A program made the translations under genes and the position numbers. The notes beneath the pieces are model-generated. The model worked only from the letters and a program-made list of their open reading frames with translations. It made no database searches and was not told the DNA's origin. From positions 1-38,231 of the forward strand of contig JAGSYV010000006.1 in the NCBI GenBank assembly GCA_018262505.1: a stretch of 38,231 nucleotides of DNA, written 5' to 3'. The DNA is from Pseudomonadota bacterium. Its GTDB lineage: Bacteria; Pseudomonadota; Alphaproteobacteria; Rhizobiales; Pleomorphomonadaceae. Every line of letters starts with the position of its first letter. The first letter of the stretch is position 1. Positions 9,055 to 17,309 of the stretch are shown piece after piece.

Positions 9055-10143
9055 TCCTTCTCAGCATCCAGGCAGTGACAGAGGACCGGAGGGAGCCGTT
9101 CGTCGTTCGGCTGAATGCCGACTATGGATGCCGCAACGACGCCCACGATGTGTACTTGAGCGATCGCGATGGCTATCGCTCCGTTTATGAGACGTCATCC
9201 GGCACTACTTTGACCTTGGTCGATCTCGATCCGGTTGCAGCCGATGGCGACGTCTTGCTCGTCGTGCCTGAAAGGGCGGTTGGGCATCGACTGATCCGAG
9301 CAGCCTCGTCGGACAACACGCTGGTATTCACTGAACGCTGTGACCAGCGGTGCGTGATGTGTTCACAGCCGCCGAAGCCAACGCACCATGATGTCACTGG
9401 GTTTCTTGAGGAAGCCATCCTGTTGGCGCCGCCGAGCGCGACCCTCGGTATCTTGGGTGGCGAGCCGACGCTTTACAAGGCTGCCCTTTTCGATCTGCTC
9501 CATCGCACGCTCGCCGTACGAAAAGACATCGCCTTTCATATCCTGACGAACGGGCAGCATTTCGAAGAGAGCGATCTCGGTGTCCTGCGATCCCTTCCGA
9601 CAGGTGCCGTGACCTGGGGGATTCCGATCTATTCGGCCGATCCAGACACCCACGATGCCATCGTTCGAAAGCGGGACGCCTTCGATAGGTTGTGCGCCAG
9701 CCTCGAAGTCCTGTGCCGTGCAGGGGCTGCCATCGAGCTCAGAACGGTTTTGATGGCATTGAACGCCGATCGGCTTGGCGACCTCGCCCAGTTCATAACA
9801 ATGCATGTCCCATTCGCGATGCGGTGGGCGATCATGCAGTTGGAGAACATCGGCTACGCAGAGCAGCGGTGGTCAGAGCTTTTCGTGGATTCATCGCGAG
9901 ATTTCGACAGGCTTCAGTGAAGCAGTCGATCTGGCTCGGACACGCGGAATGTCGACGCTGCTTTACAATTTTCCGCTTTGCACTGTGCCTTCCGCCTATC
10001 GGGAACTGGCACCATCCACCATCAGCGACTGGAAGCGCCGCTATCTTCAGGCCTGCAACCTATGCGCAGCATCCCAGATATGCTGCGGCTTTTTCGAGTG
10101 GTATCCTGAAGAGACGGGTTTTTCTGGGGTGCATCCATTATGA
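9051..10143 (+). pseudogene. hxsC: Radical SAM maturase HxsC, +1 frameshift near 9913
   Basis: The ATG at 9051 overlaps the hxsB stop (9052-9054). The cluster motif CDQRCVMC is at residues 97-104, followed by a glycine-rich LGILGGEPT strand typical of radical SAM enzymes. The frame ends early at a TGA (9918-9920) after DFDRLQ. The missing C-terminus continues without a break one frame over: SEAVDLARTRGMSTLLYN, then LCTVPSAYRELAP, ISDWKRRYL, the cysteine cluster ACNLCAASQICCGFFEW, and a stop at 10143. Removing one base in the CTTC at 9912-9915 restores a 363-residue protein of normal size. The restored stop overlaps the hxsA ATG. As written, the enzyme loses about 75 C-terminal residues and the auxiliary cysteines. 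Confidence 0.8.
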
Positions 10144-10712
10144 AACCGAAGTTCGCAATCTCCAGCCTGATTGCCGCGGGTTTCCTGACGCCTCAAACAT
10201 CGGACGCCATGCCCATTCCAGGAAAGGCATCGGTGGATAACGACCACTCGACGACCTTGTTCGACACCTTCAGGCTCGATCACAAATACACACTGGCAGG
10301 ACACCGCTCCCACAGCAGCCACAGTTCCCATAGCAGCCACCGATCCTCAGGCGGTGGTGGCTATTCATACTCGCCGCCAGCGTCGACGTACGTCGCCCCA
10401 TCGACGACCTATAGCACGCCCGTATACTCGCCTCCCGTGACCGCGGATCCTACCACGACAGCCCCGACTCCGGCTAAAAAGGGGCCGATGGTGCTACCAC
10501 CTTTGCCGGGGAACTCGGACAAGTTCACTTCGATTGTTAGGCAGGTGCAGACGGCATTGTTGGCCTACGGATATTACTCGGGCCAATTGGACGGTGTTGT
10601 CGATGCAGAGACGCGGCAGGCCATCGAAAGGTACCAGAGCGATGCCGGGCTGAAAGTCACGGGAACGATCACGCCTCAGCTCTTGGATACGCTGCGGATC
10701 GTAGCACAATAG
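10140..10712 (+). CDS. hxsA: His-Xaa-Ser repeat protein HxsA
   Basis: 190 residues. The N-terminus resembles a secretion signal (KFAISSLIAAGFLTPQTSDA). Residues 55-69 form five consecutive His-X-Ser units (HRS, three HSS, HRS), followed by a glycine/serine/proline-rich linker. Residues 130-187 form a peptidoglycan-binding-1 domain (VQTALLAYGYYSGQLDGVVD, then ETRQAIERYQ). In this family HxsA is the presumed substrate of the HxsB/HxsC radical SAM enzymes; the chemistry of the modification is not established. The ATG overlaps the hxsC stop as ATGA. The gene itself is intact, although both maturase genes upstream are broken. Confidence 0.85.
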   Translation: MKPKFAISSLIAAGFLTPQTSDAMPIPGKASVDNDHSTTLFDTFRLDHKYTLAGHRSHSSHSSHSSHRSSGGGGYSYSPPASTYVAPSTTYSTPVYSPPVTADPTTTAPTPAKKGPMVLPPLPGNSDKFTSIVRQVQTALLAYGYYSGQLDGVVDAETRQAIERYQSDAGLKVTGTITPQLLDTLRIVAQ

Positions 10713-10833
10713 GAAGATCCGGAGCGTGACGCTATCGGTCGAAGAGGTCGGTCTCCCAGGGGAGCGGAATTGAAAGGCAAGCCATAACCGGCTGTTCCTC
10801 GGTATTCCAAAAGACGCAATAATGAGAGGCGTA

Positions 10834-10873
10834 CAACCTTAAGGTTGACTCCGGATACAACTAGACGTACGCT
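10834..10873 (+). promoter_or_regulatory. Sigma-70-like promoter with 14-bp palindromic operator
   Basis: A perfect palindrome CAACCTTAAGGTTG (10834-10847) overlaps a -35 box TTGACT (10845-10850). A 17-nt spacer then leads to TACGCT (10868-10873) as -10. The layout suits transcription of the downstream membrane protein and RTX/type I secretion genes, with a dimeric regulator possibly binding the palindrome. The TTGACTCC start recalls MerR-family operators, but the second dyad such operators have between the -35 and -10 boxes is not seen. Confidence 0.4.
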
Positions 10874-10917
10874 ACTTTTCGTCATTCTAGCCCAAATTGG
10901 CTGCAACCATTCGCTGT

Positions 10918-11670
10918 ATGGGCGTCGTTATGGTCATACGGAAGCGCGGAATTCTGGCGTTAATCGGTATTTGCGCGTTGGCCGTCATCGTGAAGCTTTT
11001 CTGGCTTCCGACTGCCGAGATCCATTACAGACTTACCGCTTACTTTGAAACCTCCCGAGGAGAAACGATAGCCGCGAGCGGGGTGTGGGCGGTGTATTAT
11101 TCGACCTCGTTTAGTTTTCTGCCGGATGTGCCAGATATACAGACCAAATCCTCTGGAGACGCTATACGGATAGATACTGGAGAAGGATCGGCGCTTTGGA
11201 TGGTGTTGTCTAGTGGCGTTAATTGTCCCTGGAAGAAGAGGGGCGGAAATACTTTCACTAACGGTCCGGCTGGAATAGTTAACAGGTCGTTCGGAATTAA
11301 GCCAGCTTGGTCCCGCCAAAGGCAAATTTTCAGCCTTCCTATCCCAGGGGCCACATCCGAAATTGATGTCTGCGACCTGCCTCAAATTGTTACCTTCGTG
11401 GATGAACGTAGTCCGTCGACCGTAAGACCAGTTCTATTTGACGAGAATAAATATGCGGTGTGCTGCAATGTAATTTTCAAGCGCGCGAATATAGAGATTC
11501 TGAAAAACAGTGAAATGGTGACGCGAAGTGCCGTGAGAAATACGTTTCCATGGGTGCCAAAAACGACGCCGGAGAACATAACGTCTACGGTATACCTTCC
11601 TGATGTTCAGCAGGTAGGCTACCCGGAGTTCAGCCTTACTGACACGTCGCTTTCCATAAGGGGGTTCTAG
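10918..11670 (+). CDS. Membrane-anchored protein of unknown function preceding the RTX gene
   Basis: About 250 residues. An N-terminal basic stretch (VIRKRG) and one hydrophobic helix (ILALIGICALAVIVKLFWL) suggest an inner-membrane anchor with the bulk of the protein in the periplasm. The next segment (YRLTAYFETSRGETIAASG) is beta-rich. I do not recognise a named domain. Its stop (11668-11670) abuts the ATG of the RTX gene at 11671, so the two are probably co-transcribed and functionally linked, for instance as protector, chaperone or secretion accessory of the exoprotein. Starts at 10918 and 10930 are both plausible. Base composition is lower in GC than the transporter genes downstream. Confidence 0.65.
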   Translation: MGVVMVIRKRGILALIGICALAVIVKLFWLPTAEIHYRLTAYFETSRGETIAASGVWAVYYSTSFSFLPDVPDIQTKSSGDAIRIDTGEGSALWMVLSSGVNCPWKKRGGNTFTNGPAGIVNRSFGIKPAWSRQRQIFSLPIPGATSEIDVCDLPQIVTFVDERSPSTVRPVLFDENKYAVCCNVIFKRANIEILKNSEMVTRSAVRNTFPWVPKTTPENITSTVYLPDVQQVGYPEFSLTDTSLSIRGF

Positions 11671-14600
11671 ATGCTAAACGCGCAATCAGCAGCAGTGGCC
11701 TCACTCGCTGCCTACTTAACGCAGGCCACCGGTGAAGATCAGGTCAAGCAACCGTTCCAGGTCATTGCGGCTGAGCCCATCGGGAGTTTTTACGCCACCG
11801 CGTACAATATCGATGGGAACATAGTGATCGCCTATCGAGGGACGGACGATCTAGGTGACGTGCCTACGGACGCATATTTGGGAACGGGCGGAGGAGCCTC
11901 GTCGCAAGCGATTGCGGCATTGGCTTTCTATCAGCAGATTAGCGAACAGCACCCGGGGCAAGCCATCACACTGGTTGGCCATTCGTTGGGGGGCGGACTT
12001 GCCGGTTATGTATCCGCGCTTACCCATTCCTCGGCTGTAGTTTTCGACAACGCACCATTCGAGGCTGCGGCTGCGAATGCCTTTGCTAGTATTCACGATC
12101 TTTGGGAGGCGGATCAATACATAGAACACAACGGGCCGGGCACAGCATCGTATGATGAGGAAACCTATGCTACGAACGTGGAGCAATACACTCTGCTATA
12201 TGGCGTCTGGGAGGAGGTTTATGACGGGCTGACGTCGTCGGGCGAACCTGTCTGGGATAACAATTTTAGTGCACGTATCGGTGGGTACGCTGTCAAAGGG
12301 GAAATGCTAGAGGCTGCTCGCTCCCTGCAGACCACCCACGTTGAGTCGCTCGAAATTGGCGACGGCGTGGGGTTGAGTACGTTCCAGTTGCATTCGGCGT
12401 CTCTGTTAGCGATTCGCCTTTTTGGAGAAGATGCCTCTCAAACGGGTAGTGAAGCTTGGAAGACCGTTGCGTCTTACATATTTGAGTCATTGTATAAAGA
12501 AGATGTAGCGGGCATTCTTGGTTATCATAGTGCGTCTGACCTTCGGGATGCAATCGCCACCTCCACGATCGCTGATAACACGTCGATATATGGCTCATCT
12601 GCTGCCTCTTCATTCTATTCCGGGGCAAATGCCATAGGCAGTGCTTACTCAGCTGGATTGGGCGCTAATACAGGGATTCCGAGCTCGGTTGGTTCCTATT
12701 ATAACCAGCAAATACTGAATGTGGTGGCCGGGCTTTCCACTCAGTACGCGGGTTACTTGGCGTTGAACGACGTTGCAGCTCAGAACATTTCAGAAGTTGT
12801 GAGTTATCAGAGCGGGAACAAAGTCCTTATCGCGGATTACTCCGACGAGACCTGGAGCGCGTGGGGCGCAGCTCCGTCCGAGTTGTGGGGACGAGCGGAG
12901 CTTCTTAGGTCGGCTGTATCACTTGGTTGGGGCGACTTGAGCACAACCTCCCCCGACACGGAGATCGATATTCTGAAAGAAATGTCATGGTTCTACGGCT
13001 CCTCATCGAGCGAGGCCTTAGGTACAATCAAGACATTCATAGTCGCGTGCTCGGCTTCAGGATTTGAGGGAACAGTTCCAACCGGTCATGACGGTACGGC
13101 GTTTCTTGGGACCTCGGAAGCGGACCAGATCAAGGGGTCCGATTACGATGATCTTATTTTTACAGGCGGCATTAATCCCAACAATAGGGGTAACGATGTC
13201 GCGGACTATGTGGACGGCGGCCAAGGCAAAGACTTAATTGTTGGCGGATATGGCGTCGACAAGTTGTCTGGAGGAATCGGACGGGACTACGTACTCGGAA
13301 ACGCTGGAGACGACGTCCTTATTGGCGGAACTGCCAAGGACGAAGATTTGGTCGGTGGGGATGCGAGTAATGTCAGTCCGCTATTCGCCCAATATCATAG
13401 AGACTGGAATGACGGGGAGAGAGATTTTCTGACTGGGGGCACGGGAAACGATCTCTATTGCCTAAGTGGGTTCTATTTCGCCAATAGTTACTATGGCGGA
13501 GGTGAGCCGGTTCCGTACGAACAAGATGTCACCGACATGGCGGATTTCATCAACGGAGATGACGCGGACTTCAGTGCCTACTATCAAATATATACGAAAG
13601 CTGGTCAGTACGAGACTAGTCCAGAGAAATACTTTGGTTGCGTTGAGATTACATCTGCAATGTTGGAGAGCTTTGTCCAGAGCGGCCAGGAGGAAATGAG
13701 TTTTGATCCTGAGCAGTTCTTGTACGGTGAATTGAATGACTCAGACTATGATTATGTAGTCGGGATGTCATATAGTTACGTTGCAGATGTCGGTTATGTG
13801 ATTGTAGCCAAAATGGGAATTAATGTAATTGAACTGTATAATGCAATACTTGGATATTTCTATCTTCCTGACGATGGAACGAACGTGAATTCAGTCCCAG
13901 GAGATATAATACTTGAGGGCAATGAGGGCGCAAACCATATAACGGGCAACTCTCAGGACAACACAATGGCGGGAGGTGGTGGAAACGACACACTTAACGG
14001 TGGGGGGGGATACGACACGGCAGGCTTTACTGGAGCCCTGGACGATTACGAGTTCAGCGTAGCTGCGGACGGGAGGTTGATTGTCTCTGACACGAGAAGC
14101 ACAACGTCGCTTGTCTCGCGAAGTGCTGATGCCGGCTCTCCCGATGGAACAGACGTACTTGAGAACGTAGAAATGCTCGCGTTCGGATTCGAGTCCTTCG
14201 GCCCAGATTATGCGACCTACTCACTCGGACTGGATGCGGTTTGGTTCAAGGAGTTACAGACCACAACCCGCGGAGATGACACGAATAATACCTTAGTGGG
14301 GGGTATAGAGAACGACTTTCTGTCCGGCCGAGCAGGGGATGACTATATTGAAGGAGGGAGCGGGAATAACGTTCTATTTGGCGGAGAGGGTAATGATACC
14401 ATTCGAGGGGGAACGGGCAATGACCTTATCGATGGTGGAGAGGGCACCCAAGACTATGTAACGTATTGGAATGCTCTGAACGGCGTAAAGGTTTCTTTGC
14501 TTGATGGGGTCGCCGAGGGTGAAGGCGCCGATCGGCTTTTTAATATCGAGAATGTCTGGGGTTCGGATTTCAACGATCAGATAATCGGCGACAACAACAA

Positions 14601-15564
14601 TAATGGCCTGTTTGGCGCAGTTGGTGACGATGATCTGCAGGGTGGTGCGGGCGACGACAACCTTGACGGTGGGGCAGGCAATGACACCCTCTCGGGTGGC
14701 GAGGGAGCGGACCACCTTTATGGCGGTGACGGCGATGACGCCCTTGATGGAGGAGATGGAACTGACGATTGGGTCACCTATTGGGATGCCAACGGCGTCA
14801 CGGTCAACCTGACCGACGGCACGGCTACAGGTCAAGGCACGGACACCATTTCCAATATTGAAAGCGTCTGGGGCTCGGCAGGGAATGACTCTCTCACGGG
14901 CAACGGTCAGGATAACGGTTTGTTCGGTGCCGACGGTAACGACTTCATTTGGGGAGTCTCCGGCTATAACACGTTGGATGGTGGTACCGGAGATGACGAC
15001 ATCGTCAGTGGTCATGGCAATGACGCCATCGAAGGTGGTGAGGGTACCGACACTGTCGAGTACTGGTGGTCCACGACTGGCGTGACAGTCAGCCTTGCAG
15101 AGGGCGTTGCTCACGGCGATGGGGACGACACCCTGTCGGGCATTGAAAATGCCGTCGGCTCGGCTTTCAATGATACCCTGACTGGCAACGAAGGCGACAA
15201 CCAGCTCTATGGTGATGCTGGTAACGATGTCCTGTGGGGCCTTGCGGGCAACGACTACCTCAATGCCAGTGAGGGGAACGACGTCCTGAACGGCGGAGCC
15301 GGTGACGATCATCTCGACGGCGGCGTTGGTTCCGACACGTTCCACTTCGATCCGAGCTTCGGCCACGACACGGTGGATGATTTTTCAGTTGGTGACATCA
15401 TCGAGTTCGCAAGTTCGGTGTTCGCAGACTTCGGAGCCATGCTCGATGCGGCGTCGGAAGTCGACGGCAGCACGGTTATCGCCTTCGATGGCGACAACTC
15501 GGTCACGCTGCAGAACGTCGCCCTGGCGTCGCTCTCGGCCGACGAATTCCGTTTCGCTGCATGA
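11671..15564 (+). CDS. RTX exoprotein with N-terminal lipase-like domain
   Basis: 1297 residues. The N-terminal quarter has a lipase-type alpha/beta-hydrolase signature: AYRGTDD, then GHSLGGGLAGY with Ser105 as predicted nucleophile. Residues 475-565, about 750-775, and 870-1220 carry calcium-binding RTX nonapeptides (GGxGxDxLx). The C-terminus (DDFSVGDIIEF to DEFRFAA) resembles an uncleaved type I secretion signal. There is no N-terminal signal peptide, as expected for type I secretion. A GGGG ribosome binding site lies 6 nt before the ATG, and the TGA overlaps the ATG of the ABC transporter gene. Predicted to be a calcium-dependent secreted lipase or esterase; substrate unknown. Codon use is AT-richer up to about 14.5 kb and GC-richer after it, suggesting a chimeric origin. 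Confidence 0.88.
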   Translation: MLNAQSAAVASLAAYLTQATGEDQVKQPFQVIAAEPIGSFYATAYNIDGNIVIAYRGTDDLGDVPTDAYLGTGGGASSQAIAALAFYQQISEQHPGQAITLVGHSLGGGLAGYVSALTHSSAVVFDNAPFEAAAANAFASIHDLWEADQYIEHNGPGTASYDEETYATNVEQYTLLYGVWEEVYDGLTSSGEPVWDNNFSARIGGYAVKGEMLEAARSLQTTHVESLEIGDGVGLSTFQLHSASLLAIRLFGEDASQTGSEAWKTVASYIFESLYKEDVAGILGYHSASDLRDAIATSTIADNTSIYGSSAASSFYSGANAIGSAYSAGLGANTGIPSSVGSYYNQQILNVVAGLSTQYAGYLALNDVAAQNISEVVSYQSGNKVLIADYSDETWSAWGAAPSELWGRAELLRSAVSLGWGDLSTTSPDTEIDILKEMSWFYGSSSSEALGTIKTFIVACSASGFEGTVPTGHDGTAFLGTSEADQIKGSDYDDLIFTGGINPNNRGNDVADYVDGGQGKDLIVGGYGVDKLSGGIGRDYVLGNAGDDVLIGGTAKDEDLVGGDASNVSPLFAQYHRDWNDGERDFLTGGTGNDLYCLSGFYFANSYYGGGEPVPYEQDVTDMADFINGDDADFSAYYQIYTKAGQYETSPEKYFGCVEITSAMLESFVQSGQEEMSFDPEQFLYGELNDSDYDYVVGMSYSYVADVGYVIVAKMGINVIELYNAILGYFYLPDDGTNVNSVPGDIILEGNEGANHITGNSQDNTMAGGGGNDTLNGGGGYDTAGFTGALDDYEFSVAADGRLIVSDTRSTTSLVSRSADAGSPDGTDVLENVEMLAFGFESFGPDYATYSLGLDAVWFKELQTTTRGDDTNNTLVGGIENDFLSGRAGDDYIEGGSGNNVLFGGEGNDTIRGGTGNDLIDGGEGTQDYVTYWNALNGVKVSLLDGVAEGEGADRLFNIENVWGSDFNDQIIGDNNNNGLFGAVGDDDLQGGAGDDNLDGGAGNDTLSGGEGADHLYGGDGDDALDGGDGTDDWVTYWDANGVTVNLTDGTATGQGTDTISNIESVWGSAGNDSLTGNGQDNGLFGADGNDFIWGVSGYNTLDGGTGDDDIVSGHGNDAIEGGEGTDTVEYWWSTTGVTVSLAEGVAHGDGDDTLSGIENAVGSAFNDTLTGNEGDNQLYGDAGNDVLWGLAGNDYLNASEGNDVLNGGAGDDHLDGGVGSDTFHFDPSFGHDTVDDFSVGDIIEFASSVFADFGAMLDAASEVDGSTVIAFDGDNSVTLQNVALASLSADEFRFAA
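14281..15340 (+). repeat. RTX repeat blocks within the exoprotein gene
   Basis: Three to four long modules alternate nonapeptide clusters (GGxGNDxLxGG) with a conserved 60-residue spacer of the form YVTYW..GVxVxLxDGxAxGxGxDxLxNIENVWGS. The spacer recurs near 14455, 14765 and 15055, giving diverged repeats of about 300 nt in the DNA. The nonapeptides bind calcium outside the cell in characterised relatives. Confidence 0.8.
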
Positions 15565-17309
15565 TGCGCCAAACGGACATGGTCACTCGGGCCGGGGGGC
15601 AAAGCTCCCCGGTTTCCATACGGCAGGTCAAGGCGGCGGTGCGTGGCGCCTTCGTCGGCGTCATCCTTCTGTCGGCCGTGCTCAACATCTTCATGCTGTC
15701 CGGCTCGCTGTTCATGTTGCAGGTCTATGACCGCGTCATGCCCAGTGGCAGCATTCCGACTTTGATTGTTCTCGTCGGTCTGATGGTCTTCGTCTATGCG
15801 GCACTTGGGTTGATCGAGGCGGTGCGAACCCGACTTCTCGTCAGGATCAGCGAGCGCTTCGATGAGATAATGGCTGGCGTTACGCTTGGCTTGGCTCTGC
15901 GGCTCCCACTAATGGGGCGAGGAGTAAATGCTGGTGGAGAACCCAGCCGACCGATGCAGGACTTCGAGCGGGTCCGTGCCTTCATCGGCAGCCTAGGCCC
16001 GGCAGCCTTCGCCGATCTTCCCTGGGTGCCGCTCTATCTCGCCGTCGCTTATCTGTTCCACCCTTATCTCGGCTATTTGGCGCTCGCAGGCGTCGTCATC
16101 CTTGTTGTCTTGACTCTTCTTAGCGAATGGCGATCGCGCGAGCCCGCCCTGGCCTTGGCCAAGGTTGGTGCACATCGGGCGGTCCTCGTTGAGGCTGGTA
16201 TTCGCAACGCCGAGACTTTGGCCGCGCTCGGCATGCGACCAGCATTTCTCGAACGCTTTGAAACCATTAACCGCGGACGCCGTACGACTGGCTTCAAAGG
16301 GGCTGACGTCTCTTCCTTCTTCTCGGCGCTGACCAAGACCATACGCCTTATCTTGCAATCTGGTTCGCTCGCCCTCGGCGCTTGGCTGGCCCTCAGCAAC
16401 GAGATTTCCTCTGGCACCATTATCGCCGCGTCGATCATTACATCGCGCGCCATGGCTCCGATCGAGCAGGTAATAGCCCAGTGGCGGAACTTTGTCGGTG
16501 CGCGGCAGAGCTGGGGACGGCTAAAGATCGCTCTGGAGCATCTCGAAGCCGAGGTATCTCGCTCCGAGCTTCCCCGTCCCGAGAAATCCTTGAGCGTACG
16601 CGGGCTGGCTGTGCCGCCGCCTGGCGGTAAGTCGGCTCTGGTCCGTGATGTCGCGTTTGTCGTCGCGGCGGGCGAGGCGGTTGGTGTCATCGGTCCGAGT
16701 GGTGCTGGTAAGTCTTCGTTGGCGAGGGCTTTGGTCGGGGCCTGGATGCCCGCCAACGGTGAAATCCGTCTTGATGGTGCAGAGATCGGACATTGGTCGC
16801 CCGACGTTATCGGCCGCCATATCGGGTACCTGCCGCAAGGCGTGGAACTCCTTGATGGCACCGTTGCCGAGAATATCGCCCGACTGTCGACCGCACCGGA
16901 TTTTGCCGCGGTGCTGGAGGCCGCCAAGCTGGCGCGAGCTCACGACATGATCCTGAAGCTGCCACAGGGCTACGACACCCGCGTCGGTCTCGGCGGCGTT
17001 ACCCTTTCGGCAGGGCAGCGACAGCGGGTCGGTCTGGCACGGGCGGTCTATGGCAATCCGTTTCTGGTCGTCCTTGACGAGCCCAACGCCAATCTTGACT
17101 CCGAGGGAGACGAAGCCCTTGCCCAAGCTGTTTCGGATCTCAAATTGCGCGGTTCGATCGTTGTTGTGGTCGCCCATCGCCCAAGCGCTATTGCTCACTG
17201 CGACCATGTGTTGGTGATTTCGGAAGGGCGGCAAACGGGGTTCGGCCCCAAGGATGAGATCCTTAAGCGAGCGACAGTATCTCCGGTTCGGCAGGTGGCC
17301 GCGCAATGA
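15561..17309 (+). CDS. Type I secretion ABC transporter (permease-ATPase fusion, PrtD/HasD-like)
   Basis: 582 residues. The N-terminal half is a membrane domain with several hydrophobic helices (FVGVILLSAVLNIFMLSGSL, then LIVLVGLMVFVYAALGLIEA) and the FMLQVYDRVMPSGS stretch typical of this exporter family. The ATPase half has Walker A GPSGAGKSS (about 377-385), signature LSAGQRQRVGLARA, Walker B FLVVLDEPNA and H-loop VVVAHR. It lacks an N-terminal peptidase or CLD domain, matching the PrtD/HasD group rather than HlyB. It should export the RTX protein together with the downstream fusion protein. Junctions with both neighbours are ATGA overlaps. No TolC-like outer-membrane gene is in the window. 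Confidence 0.9.
   Translation: MMRQTDMVTRAGGQSSPVSIRQVKAAVRGAFVGVILLSAVLNIFMLSGSLFMLQVYDRVMPSGSIPTLIVLVGLMVFVYAALGLIEAVRTRLLVRISERFDEIMAGVTLGLALRLPLMGRGVNAGGEPSRPMQDFERVRAFIGSLGPAAFADLPWVPLYLAVAYLFHPYLGYLALAGVVILVVLTLLSEWRSREPALALAKVGAHRAVLVEAGIRNAETLAALGMRPAFLERFETINRGRRTTGFKGADVSSFFSALTKTIRLILQSGSLALGAWLALSNEISSGTIIAASIITSRAMAPIEQVIAQWRNFVGARQSWGRLKIALEHLEAEVSRSELPRPEKSLSVRGLAVPPPGGKSALVRDVAFVVAAGEAVGVIGPSGAGKSSLARALVGAWMPANGEIRLDGAEIGHWSPDVIGRHIGYLPQGVELLDGTVAENIARLSTAPDFAAVLEAAKLARAHDMILKLPQGYDTRVGLGGVTLSAGQRQRVGLARAVYGNPFLVVLDEPNANLDSEGDEALAQAVSDLKLRGSIVVVVAHRPSAIAHCDHVLVISEGRQTGFGPKDEILKRATVSPVRQVAAQ

Noticed and set aside
13085..15340. Regularly repeated DNA that might suggest a CRISPR array
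   Set aside because: The periodicity is that of RTX nonapeptide codons, repeats are diverged and in frame, and no unique spacers exist.
14374..15366. 330-codon open frame antisense to the RTX repeats
   Set aside because: Its repetitive valine/isoleucine-rich product is the mirror of the GGxGxD codons; no ribosome binding site or domain.
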